64,000 nt of DNA, from contig CASDWE010000002.1 of the NCBI GenBank assembly GCA_949284685.1, positions 384,476 to 448,475 of the forward strand. The letters run 5' to 3'. Position 1 is the stretch's first letter. Each line of letters opens with the position of its first letter. The stretch is from an uncultured bacterium (lineage in GTDB: Bacteria > Bacillota_I > Bacilli_A > RFN20 > CAG-826). Of the stretch, positions 37,944-45,838 are shown one piece after another. Under the pieces are notes generated by a model, which saw nothing but the letters and a program-made list of their open reading frames with translations, was not told where the DNA came from and did not search any database. The position numbers and the translations under genes were made by a program.

Positions 37944-38691
37944 CTTTATCCTCCCTATACATATCTAAAAATATTTTATTTAACTGATAGCGTTTATCAG
38001 GATCTTGTTTTAAATCTATTATTTTTTGAATTTTACCTTTATTTACTAATGCGACTCGATCACAAATTTTAGCAACTAAATCAATATTATGAGATGTGAT
38101 AAAAATTGTTTTGCCATGTTTTACATATTCTTGCATCATTTCTTTTAATGTTTCGAATACCATAATATCTAAACCAACAGTGGGTTCATCCAATATCCAT
38201 ACTTTTGGATTTGATAATAGCGATGCGATTAAGCAAAGTTTTTGTTTCATACCATGTGAATAACTAGATATAACCATTTTTAAATCGGAATCTGGCAAGT
38301 CTAATTTATTTGATAAATAAGTAACATTATTTTTAAATGTTTCATCGTTCATATCATATACTGAGCCAATGAATTGCAAATATTCATAGCCTGTCATCAT
38401 TTCATATGTTGTTGGCTCGCTAGCGACATAACCAAATTGTTTTTTAGCTTTATATGATTCTTTTTTAATATCATATCCATTAATTAAAATTTGTCCGCTA
38501 TCAAATTTTTTAGCACCTATCAAACAATCAATAGTAGTGGATTTACCAACACCATTTTTTCCAACATAGCCAAATAACTCTCCTTCATAGACTTCTAAAT
38601 TTAAGTCATGAAGAACTTGTTTTTTGCCATACGACTTATTTAAATTAGAAATTTTAATTGCTATCGCCAGTTGTTTAATTTCTTCTTCCAT
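37927..38691 (-). CDS. ABC transporter ATPase
   Basis: 254 aa. Walker A GKNGVGKST (44-52), Q-loop in FGYVASEPTTYEMMT, signature YSHGMKQK with His in place of the usual Gly (about 143-150), Walker B VWILDEPTVGLD and switch His in FITSHN. The closest type is the CcmA/YxlF-like ATPases of two-component exporters. Together with the overlapping permease gene it forms an ABC system inside the eight-gene operon. Confidence 0.9.
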   Translation of the reverse strand: MEEEIKQLAIAIKISNLNKSYGKKQVLHDLNLEVYEGELFGYVGKNGVGKSTTIDCLIGAKKFDSGQILINGYDIKKESYKAKKQFGYVASEPTTYEMMTGYEYLQFIGSVYDMNDETFKNNVTYLSNKLDLPDSDLKMVISSYSHGMKQKLCLIASLLSNPKVWILDEPTVGLDIMVFETLKEMMQEYVKHGKTIFITSHNIDLVAKICDRVALVNKGKIQKIIDLKQDPDKRYQLNKIFLDMYREDKDDCLA

Positions 38692-38703
38692 AATATTTTT
38701 CCT

Positions 38704-40083
38704 TTAAACTATTGATTTAATCCAAACAAGTTTGTCATTTAAAAATGAATAGTGATTATTACAATTCATGCATTCAATATCATTTGAAGTTGGTTCTACT
38801 TGATGTGCTCCGCATATTGGACACATCGTTTCATATATATCTTTTAAAGCATTAATCGTGTATGTAAAAGATGATAAAAGAACATCTATGATTTCATAAT
38901 CTTTTTGATTAAGAGATATGTTAATATTCTTATATTCGTTATTTTTATATTTTTTAACAAAATCATAGCCAAAAATAATAATATTATTGTACGAACTGCA
39001 ATCAATTTTTGACATATTTATGTTTATTTGGCCGTTAATAGCGTAATAAGGTATTAATAAATTCTTAGAATTGTCATTTTCATTGTTTGAATTAGAAATA
39101 TCAATGATATAGCCTTTTATATCTCCTTCATATTCAATTGATATATTAAACATAGAATTTTTAAAATAAAAAGTTTTATCAGAAACAATTAAATTTTTAT
39201 CATATGAAGTGTATTTAGCGTATGGATAACGATTAACATATTCATATCCTAATCTTTGTAAAGATTGGATTAGCAAATATAAAACGTAATTTGTTAACGC
39301 TATATTTCCTTTTTTAACATCGATAATACTATTTGTTAATTTATAAAAACGATATATTTTATTGTAATTTAAATTTTCTTTGAAAATATTAGTCATAATA
39401 ATCTCTCCAATTATTAGATGGAAAGATTTAAGTGAATGATAAAATGGAGTGCTTTCAATCTTTTTTATTTTCTTTTTTAATTTGTTGATGTATTCACTAA
39501 TTTTAATAAAATCTTGATATTTATTTGTTAAAAGATTGCTTATCAATGCTTTGTTTTGTTTATAAAACATACTTCCATATGTGAAGTCATTTTTAGATGC
39601 CGTATTTTCTAATATTAAAATCTTTTTATCATAATAATAATCATAATTTTTTATTATGAGTTCAATACGTTTAACTAATGACATCACAACACGATTTTCA
39701 TAAGTATTATTATCATCCACTAATTCGTTACTATATGCAAATTCTGGAACCATATTACTATCTTTTTTCTTCCAAAGAGAAAAGTCTTTCATGGTTTTAA
39801 AAAAACTTTGATTATCAAAATTAGAAATTAAAGAACTCCTTAATATTAACTCATTATTTTTAGTAGTTTTATAATGATTCCTACATATATTTAAAATAGT
39901 GTTTAAAATAGAGTTTAAAGAATCTAAAAACTCATAGTCCAATTTAAAGTCATCTTTTGTAATGTCTTTAAGTTGATGATTAATTAAAGCCTTATATGCA
40001 TCTTTTTTTGTTTCTACTTTTGCAAAGACATTAAGTAATTCATCAGATGTATTTAAAAGCGTTTGAACATTATTAAGCCGCAT
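38704..40083 (-). CDS. McrC/DUF2357-like protein with C-terminal zinc ribbon
   Basis: 459 aa, cytoplasmic, K/N-rich. The centre carries the feature DDNNTYENRVVMSLVKRIEL (about 126-145), as in DUF2357/McrC-like proteins ('ENRF'-type helix), followed by long helices. McrC relatives have a PD-(D/E)xK nuclease core near the C-terminus. Here the corresponding region reads SIEYEGDIKGYIIDISNSN, without the ExK/DxK motif, so nuclease activity looks lost. The C-terminus is a zinc ribbon with Cys421, 424, 438 and 441. It follows an McrB-like AAA gene by 10 bp, the usual order for McrB-McrC pairs. The DUF2357 relationship is my reading of the motif and needs a profile search. Confidence 0.55.
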   Translation of the reverse strand: MRLNNVQTLLNTSDELLNVFAKVETKKDAYKALINHQLKDITKDDFKLDYEFLDSLNSILNTILNICRNHYKTTKNNELILRSSLISNFDNQSFFKTMKDFSLWKKKDSNMVPEFAYSNELVDDNNTYENRVVMSLVKRIELIIKNYDYYYDKKILILENTASKNDFTYGSMFYKQNKALISNLLTNKYQDFIKISEYINKLKKKIKKIESTPFYHSLKSFHLIIGEIIMTNIFKENLNYNKIYRFYKLTNSIIDVKKGNIALTNYVLYLLIQSLQRLGYEYVNRYPYAKYTSYDKNLIVSDKTFYFKNSMFNISIEYEGDIKGYIIDISNSNNENDNSKNLLIPYYAINGQININMSKIDCSSYNNIIIFGYDFVKKYKNNEYKNINISLNQKDYEIIDVLLSSFTYTINALKDIYETMCPICGAHQVEPTSNDIECMNCNNHYSFLNDKLVWIKSIV

Positions 40084-40093
40084 ATGCTCTCCA

Positions 40094-41914
40094 TTATAAA
40101 CGCTTAATCATTTGATCAATCATACGCTTTGACATTTTAAATTCGTTTGCTGAATAAGTTTTTTCAATCAAATGTTTTAAAGCAATAAGATTATTTTTGA
40201 CGTAATCTTCAAATCGTCCTTCCAACTTATATAAAATCTTACGTGCAAACATAAAATCTAGCGCTTCAAGTTTTGTTCCGCCTGTTTTGACATAGACTGG
40301 GACAAATGTGTTAATTTGGTTCAAAATACGATTACCAAAAGCAACATCGAAGTTTTCTAATACATAATTAGTAATTGCACTGAATTGTTTTAAATCTTCA
40401 TCAGTAAGACGATTGTTTTTATCTTTTAATGCATCGTTGAATAATTTTTGTAATTGATGATATCCTAAACGAATTGGTTTAACTTCTTCTTTTACAGTAA
40501 ATGGCTCGTTTTTATCATCAAAGTCAAGAATTATAGCTCTATCATAGACTTTATCAGAAATGGAATAGGTTGAATCATCTTTGTTTGCTGTACATACAAA
40601 ATATGTATTTTCTTCGATTTTTAAAACACCATCGTGTAACATTGTTGGAGCGTCAAATTCGTATGGTAAATTCATGACACGAATTTTCCAATCTTGCTTT
40701 GGATATTCTAAAACACTTAAAAAATCCGCAAAATAATATTCCACTCTAGCGATATTAAATTCATCTAAAACCATAACATTGATATGGTCTTTTGTATAAT
40801 TTGCTTTGTATAATGCTTTTAAAAAATCTGTTTCATTATAAGTTTGACTAAAATCATTAAAATAACCAATTAACGATGATTTGTCTCTAAATGTAGTTTG
40901 AACCGCGATAAAAGTAGAATCACTAGATATAAATTTAGAAAAATATCTAGGCAGTGATGATTTACCAGTACCAGATAAACCTTCTAAAATAATGATTCTT
41001 GAAGTCGCTAATGCGGAAATAAAACTTCTAATTGTCTCGATATCGAAATATAAATTTTCTTCTTTGCAAAGATAATTTCTAAATTCATTACACAATTTAT
41101 CCAAGTTAATATCAATATCCGCTAAATTATTTTCTTCAAAACCAGAAAAATCTTTATCAATGCTCGATAAAGATGGGAATACTTTTTCGCGATCCCCTAA
41201 AACAATTTCATTATTAGATGATGTAGTTGCATTCATAACAGCACCACCTTGTCCAACGATATTGTTATTTGATATGTTTTTATTAATTGGTGTATCACCA
41301 AATTGTTGTTCGATATTAGCTTGCGAATCTTCTTCTTGTTTTATTTCTTCATCTATTGATTGTTCATATTGTTCTTGCTCATCAATATTAAAGAAACGGT
41401 AGGGCTTATCAATGTTTTTAAAATTAACAATTAATAAGAAAACCGCACCGATTATCATCGCAGCAATGATATAAATTAAAACACTAATAAGTAATGAACC
41501 ACCAAAAGCCATCATTATTAGTGAAACGTTTTCTGGCTCTACAATCGCGGCAAGTCCTGCGCCAAGACCAAGAGATAATAATAAACAAAGTACTAACCAA
41601 CCTACATTTATCAAGACCCATTTTGTGGACCAAAATCTTTCTTTTCTAAACTTAACTAATCGTCTAATTAAAATTAATCCAGCATCATAAACTACACCAT
41701 AGATAGTAAATAAAAGTCCAACTAAATAACCCATTATACCCAATCCAACACTTGGAAAATTAAAACCTAAATAAATTAATTCAACTGGATTTTCTTTTGC
41801 CATGAATGTGTGATTTCCATCAACACAAACATAAACGAATAAAAATAATGCAAAAAATAGAAATACAAATCCTAGTTCAATTAAATTTTTTCTTGTAAAG
41901 TAGATCTTTTTCAT
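40094..41914 (-). CDS. Membrane-anchored McrB-like AAA+ ATPase
   Basis: 606 aa. Four TMs at about 11-31, 52-82, 98-125 and 130-164, an acidic Gln/Glu-rich linker (178-210) and a low-complexity segment, then a AAA+ domain. Walker A GLSGTGKS (312-319), Walker B VMVLDEFN (380-387), sensor-1-like CTANKDD (441-447) and arginine in SDKVYDRA (453-460). The order and DEFNxAR variant match the McrB/AAA_5 group. McrB proteins normally have a DNA-binding N-terminus; here it is replaced by membrane helices. The ATG overlaps the SipW stop (ATGA), so translation is coupled. Confidence 0.75.
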   Translation of the reverse strand: MKKIYFTRKNLIELGFVFLFFALFLFVYVCVDGNHTFMAKENPVELIYLGFNFPSVGLGIMGYLVGLLFTIYGVVYDAGLILIRRLVKFRKERFWSTKWVLINVGWLVLCLLLSLGLGAGLAAIVEPENVSLIMMAFGGSLLISVLIYIIAAMIIGAVFLLIVNFKNIDKPYRFFNIDEQEQYEQSIDEEIKQEEDSQANIEQQFGDTPINKNISNNNIVGQGGAVMNATTSSNNEIVLGDREKVFPSLSSIDKDFSGFEENNLADIDINLDKLCNEFRNYLCKEENLYFDIETIRSFISALATSRIIILEGLSGTGKSSLPRYFSKFISSDSTFIAVQTTFRDKSSLIGYFNDFSQTYNETDFLKALYKANYTKDHINVMVLDEFNIARVEYYFADFLSVLEYPKQDWKIRVMNLPYEFDAPTMLHDGVLKIEENTYFVCTANKDDSTYSISDKVYDRAIILDFDDKNEPFTVKEEVKPIRLGYHQLQKLFNDALKDKNNRLTDEDLKQFSAITNYVLENFDVAFGNRILNQINTFVPVYVKTGGTKLEALDFMFARKILYKLEGRFEDYVKNNLIALKHLIEKTYSANEFKMSKRMIDQMIKRL

Positions 41915-42909
41915 ACTTTCTCCTCCTCATCGGCATGATGAATTTTATCTTTTTTTATAGTTAGATTTTTATCTTTATCTTCTATTATTGTTACAACCTC
42001 AGATTTTTCATTTGGGGTATTAACATCATCATCTTTTATTTTTTCTTTTCCAATAAAATTATTGTTATTAAAGCTATAGACGTAGCCTTTATAATATATT
42101 CGCTCTATAAAATCATGATTTAAATTTTTGTTATTGATATCAACATCAATAACTTCTAGAAGTTCCTTTTTCCTTGTTTCTAATTTTTTCTCAATTTTAT
42201 CTGATAATATTCCAAATAATATTAAACAATATAGAATAGCAATTACTGTAACAATACCGGAATTAGATTGAAGGAATATTATGAATATTCCTAAGTAGGG
42301 TATATTAAATCCATTATAAACCCCTATAACATCTTCAAACACAGGACGATAAGAGTCCGTTAAATCGTTTGCGTCACCGCGTGTTAAATAACGGTTGTTT
42401 TCAATACCAATAATTCTGTGAATTATGATTTCATTTTCATTATTTTTAAATGCGATGACATCGTATATTTTTAATTCATTTTTTTCAACTTTATCAACAC
42501 CAATTATTGAATAAGTCGCTATTTGATTGTCGTATGATTCAAGATAAGTGTTGGCCTCATTTTTATATGACATTGAACCAGTTTCCACGACCACGACAGT
42601 GGAATTTCCAACAACAATTGATCCGCCAGAGATACGATTAATTACAGACAAGACGAACACCCCAAGAACCAATGCACTAAATAAATATGATATTGTTTTA
42701 ATTACAATAACAAATATTTTATGTTTTTTGCTTTTGGCTTTGAGTTGTTCGTCTATATTATCATCAATAATTTCAATATCTTTACGTCCTTCATCAATAG
42801 TTTTAATTGAGTTTTTGTAGTAGTGGACATAAAACAATGTAAAAACTATAGATAATGAAATAACACACAACGAAGTAACTACAAGAGTTAAAATTTCCTC
42901 GTTTGTCAT
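41911..42909 (-). CDS. sipW: SipW-type (ER-like) signal peptidase I
   Basis: 332 aa. TMs at about 8-28, 66-90 and 203-235. Catalytic Ser112 in ETGSM (109-113). The general base is His164 (IIIHRII) instead of Lys, which marks the archaeal/ER/SipW branch, plus the TRGDANDLTDSYRP block (177-190). An acidic C-terminal cytoplasmic tail of about 95 residues is longer than in Bacillus SipW. In Bacillus SipW processes TasA-type matrix proteins. Here its likely client is the gene immediately upstream (42964-43743), and possibly 14481-15131 and 15124-18390. Confidence 0.87.
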   Translation of the reverse strand: MTNEEILTLVVTSLCVISLSIVFTLFYVHYYKNSIKTIDEGRKDIEIIDDNIDEQLKAKSKKHKIFVIVIKTISYLFSALVLGVFVLSVINRISGGSIVVGNSTVVVVETGSMSYKNEANTYLESYDNQIATYSIIGVDKVEKNELKIYDVIAFKNNENEIIIHRIIGIENNRYLTRGDANDLTDSYRPVFEDVIGVYNGFNIPYLGIFIIFLQSNSGIVTVIAILYCLILFGILSDKIEKKLETRKKELLEVIDVDINNKNLNHDFIERIYYKGYVYSFNNNNFIGKEKIKDDDVNTPNEKSEVVTIIEDKDKNLTIKKDKIHHADEEEKV

Positions 42910-42963
42910 GAACTTATATTAACGAATTATTTAAAAAAATTAAATAATTAATTATTAAGAATC

Positions 42964-43743
42964 CTAATTATTTCCTGCTGATTTATATTTTGCATAGATG
43001 GTAATATCAAAATGAATTCCATCAAGTGTGTTCATAGCTTCTAAACTAGAAACTAAGGAAGCGTGTTCCATATCTGCTTGAGAGTCTTGGTCAAAATAAA
43101 CAGATGGATTCATATTTCCATATAAACTTCCCCAAGTAAATGAAAGAGTAATTTCAAATTCTCCATTTGCATTTGGAGTTAAAACATTTTTAGAATCAGC
43201 ACCATAATAAATGCCGCTATCTAATACTGCGACTTCGCTAGATGCGGTATGTTGTTGTGAACTGCTAGCATTACCAGCATAGTAAGAAACCAATCCTTCA
43301 AAGGCGGCATCATCACCGGTTTCTTCTGCACCATCAGTGGAAATCGTTAATGTCCAATATAAATCATAATTAGCAAGAGTAGCTGCTAATGCACTTTGTG
43401 AATCAGAATCAAAGCTAGTAGTTCCACTATCATAAGCGGTGGCGAATTCTTGAGGCAAGATATAGCCAGTAACTTTGGTGGATAATTTTTCACTATTTGT
43501 TCCGTCCCATTGAACTTTACCAGTGGTGTCACCACTTGATGCATCAAAAACTATCTCGTTTTCTGGTGCATTGACTTTTAAAACGATATTGTTATCAACT
43601 ACTTGTCCAACGGTGACGTTTCCAGTTGTAGTCTTAGTTTGCTCTGTTGCCAAAATAAATGCAGCGGTACCTGTCGTTAGGAGTGCAACCGCGCTAAATG
43701 CAGCAACGCCAACTGTTATCGCTTTTTTGTAAGATTTGCTCAT
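42964..43743 (-). CDS. TasA/camelysin-like exported protein, probable SipW substrate
   Basis: 259 aa. Basic N-terminus, hydrophobic core (about 9-33) and the region TGTAAFILATEQTKTTTGNVTVGQV, typical of SipW-processed TasA/CalY/camelysin proteins. The mature part is Ser/Thr/Asp-rich with beta-strand patterns and only a short C-terminus, no anchor. In Bacillus such proteins polymerise into matrix fibres. First gene of the eight-gene operon, with AAAAGGAG before the ATG and a TTGACA promoter upstream, so it should be the most abundant product. Fibre formation is inference. Confidence 0.75.
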   Translation of the reverse strand: MSKSYKKAITVGVAAFSAVALLTTGTAAFILATEQTKTTTGNVTVGQVVDNNIVLKVNAPENEIVFDASSGDTTGKVQWDGTNSEKLSTKVTGYILPQEFATAYDSGTTSFDSDSQSALAATLANYDLYWTLTISTDGAEETGDDAAFEGLVSYYAGNASSSQQHTASSEVAVLDSGIYYGADSKNVLTPNANGEFEITLSFTWGSLYGNMNPSVYFDQDSQADMEHASLVSSLEAMNTLDGIHFDITIYAKYKSAGNN

Positions 43744-43783
43744 TTTTCAAATTCTCCTTTTTAATTAAGTGCCAACAATAAAT

Positions 43784-43819
43784 GGAAACCTTGATTTTTT
43801 ATCAAAATATTCAAGTTCC
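43784..43819 (-). promoter_or_regulatory. Leader hairpin before the TasA-like gene
   Basis: In the roughly 90-nt 5' leader, GGAACTTGA and TCAAGGTTTCC pair into a 9-bp stem with a small bulge and an A+T-rich loop. There is no T-run, so it is more likely an mRNA stabiliser or translation control element than a terminator. Confidence 0.4.
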
Positions 43820-43838
43820 CTTGACACTGCTGACCTTT

Positions 43839-43867
43839 ATTAAACTATTATTTTATTTTTTTGTCAA
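43839..43867 (-). promoter_or_regulatory. Promoter of the eight-gene export/surface operon
   Basis: Minus-strand TTGACA (43862-43867, perfect) and TTTAAT (43839-43844) are separated by 17 bp. The expected start is near 43832, giving a leader of about 90 nt. It is the only strong promoter I see for the tightly packed genes from 43743 down to 32814. Confidence 0.75.
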
Positions 43868-43982
43868 GTTTATCACTATTTGGTGTCCAATTTTATGGAT
43901 GTTTCCAATTTCAAATTTTTAAAATTTGTTTTATAAATCCTATATAATATATATAGATAGTTATCATTTTGGAGGATTAGGT

Positions 43983-44699
43983 ATGAAAACAATAAATATG
44001 ATAATTGAAAAATTACATCTAAAAACTTTGTCTTCAATTTTGATTATGGTTTTTAGCGGTGTATATGTTTTATCAAGATTTATTTATAGCGTTGGATATT
44101 GGGTTATTTATTCATTTGATGTTTCGATGTTTTTGAATTTTATTTTCAACATAACAATTGTTGCTTTTATTATTTTTGGGATAATAACAAAAAGAAAAAC
44201 ACTATTTAATATTGGATTTTATATTATTATGATATCTGCAGGAACCTCAGCGTTTGTAAATATCGGTCAAGGTGAATATATTTCAGCAAATTTAAATAGT
44301 GAAATTATGCCATCATGGCCATATGGTGTTTATTTGATTTTTGACTTACTTGGTTTTATTTTTATTTTTGCTTTATTTGTGATGTTTATATTATCTTACT
44401 TTGTAAAAATTAAACCTTTATCAATTATCGGTTTTGTTTGTGGTGTAGTCGGTGCTATTTTTGCTATCTTAGGTTTTATTTTTGCAGTTGTATTTATTAT
44501 TTTACTTGGTGTTAATTCAATATTTTTTGAATCAGCACACAATCAATGGCCACTTGTTTTCCAAGCTTTCAGCAGTATTTCTTTTTATCTTCTTTTGTCA
44601 AACTTACTTCTTTATGATTATAATTTTAAAAATGATGTTGATGAAAATTATAAACGAACAGTCAGTGTGGACGCACAAGTAAAGGACAAAGAAGAATAA
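43983..44699 (+). CDS. Six-TM membrane protein of unknown function
   Basis: 238 aa from the ATG at 43983, chosen because GGAGG (43971-43975) lies 7 nt before it; the frame is open further upstream to 43926 but without a site. About six hydrophobic segments with short loops and a charged C-terminal tail (VDENYKRTVSVDAQVKDKEE). No motif is recognised. It is divergent from the eight-gene operon and shares its upstream region, with a TATAAT at 43943-43948 that may be its -10. A terminator follows, so it is monocistronic. Confidence 0.65.
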   Translation: MKTINMIIEKLHLKTLSSILIMVFSGVYVLSRFIYSVGYWVIYSFDVSMFLNFIFNITIVAFIIFGIITKRKTLFNIGFYIIMISAGTSAFVNIGQGEYISANLNSEIMPSWPYGVYLIFDLLGFIFIFALFVMFILSYFVKIKPLSIIGFVCGVVGAIFAILGFIFAVVFIILLGVNSIFFESAHNQWPLVFQAFSSISFYLLLSNLLLYDYNFKNDVDENYKRTVSVDAQVKDKEE

Positions 44700-44707
44700 T
44701 ATAAAAT

Positions 44708-44729
44708 AATACGGTTAAGCCGTATTTTT
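44708..44729 (+). terminator. Rho-independent terminator after the six-TM gene
   Basis: AATACGG (44708-44714) and CCGTATT (44720-44726) with loop TTAAG, running into a T-stretch. It begins 9 bp after the stop codon. Confidence 0.85.
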
Positions 44730-44825
44730 AAATTAATCAACACTTTTTAATATTTTGTTGAAAATTTTTTAACTTACTATGTATAATGTAAGTAGTTTTG
44801 TTTGACGTTGAAAGGATAATAATTT

Positions 44826-45836
44826 ATGGCAAAAGAAAAATTAATGATTATGGGTGGAACTGGTTTTTTAGGTTATCACACTGCTTTACTAGCGTTGGAG
44901 AAAGGTTTTGATGTTGCTAGCATATCTTTAGATGATATTGACTTAGAAGGTTGGTATCCAAAAGAAATAAAAACACATTTTGTTGATGTTTTTAAAGCTA
45001 GCGAAGAAGAATTAACTAAATTAATGAAAGGTTATGATTATATGGTTTATTCTATTGGGCCAGATGATCGAGACACCCCTAAAGCACCTAGTTATGATTT
45101 TTTTCATCAACATTTAGTTATTGATTGTGCAAAATGTTTTCGTGCAGCAAGAAAAGCAGGAGTTAGAAAAGCTGTCGTATTTAATTCTTATTTTGCATAT
45201 TTTGATGAAATTTATCCTCAATTAAAATTATCTACATATCATCCATATATACGTGCAAGAGTGGAACAAGCTCAAGTTTTAAATGCTGAAAAAGAAAATA
45301 TGGAAGTAGTGGTATTACAATTACCTTATATTTTTGGTAGCATGCCAAAAAGAACACCACTATGGAAACAAACATTTTTAGATCGTTTTGCATATGGTAA
45401 AAAAACTATATTCTTCCCAAAAGGAACAACAACAATGACCGCTGTTAGCCATATTGCAGAAGCGGCAGTTGGTGCTTTATTATATGGAGAAGATGGTAAA
45501 TGTTATCCAATAGGTGATGAAAATAGAACTTACAATTGGATGCTTGATACAATGATGGAACACGCTCTTGGGAAAAAGCGTAAAATTATCAATCCACCAG
45601 CATTTTTGTGTGCTATGGGAGCTAAATCTATTGTTAAAAAAGAAAAGAAAATGGGTAACGAACCAGGATTAGATTTAGTGCGAGTCATGAAAGAAATTAT
45701 GTCCAGTGATGAAATTGTTGTACCAAATAATGTCATGGATGAAGTTAATAACTTATTACATGTTTCACGTGGTGGCTTAAAACAAGCTATCGAAGAAACA
45801 ATGGATGCTTGTTATCCAAACCATAGTTTTAAATAA
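44826..45836 (+). CDS. NAD(P)-dependent epimerase/dehydratase-like (extended SDR)
   Basis: 336 aa with an N-terminal Rossmann motif GGTGFLGYH (9-17) and a nucleoside-diphosphate-sugar-epimerase-like layout. The active-site region reads YHPYIRARVEQ, where the usual YxxxK appears as YxxxR, so catalysis may be altered or the protein may be an atypical NmrA-like sensor. The C-terminal 100 residues are helical. An AAAGGA site precedes the ATG. The EFR1-type gene starts 2 bp after its stop, so they are co-transcribed. Substrate unknown. Confidence 0.7.
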   Translation: MAKEKLMIMGGTGFLGYHTALLALEKGFDVASISLDDIDLEGWYPKEIKTHFVDVFKASEEELTKLMKGYDYMVYSIGPDDRDTPKAPSYDFFHQHLVIDCAKCFRAARKAGVRKAVVFNSYFAYFDEIYPQLKLSTYHPYIRARVEQAQVLNAEKENMEVVVLQLPYIFGSMPKRTPLWKQTFLDRFAYGKKTIFFPKGTTTMTAVSHIAEAAVGALLYGEDGKCYPIGDENRTYNWMLDTMMEHALGKKRKIINPPAFLCAMGAKSIVKKEKKMGNEPGLDLVRVMKEIMSSDEIVVPNNVMDEVNNLLHVSRGGLKQAIEETMDACYPNHSFK

Positions 45837-45838
45837 TA

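Noticed and set aside
38704..41914. Type IV (McrBC) restriction system
   Set aside because: The AAA protein is membrane-embedded without a DNA-binding N-terminus, the McrC-like protein lacks a visible nuclease motif, and the context is surface/export genes. Homology to McrBC is kept, a restriction role is not.
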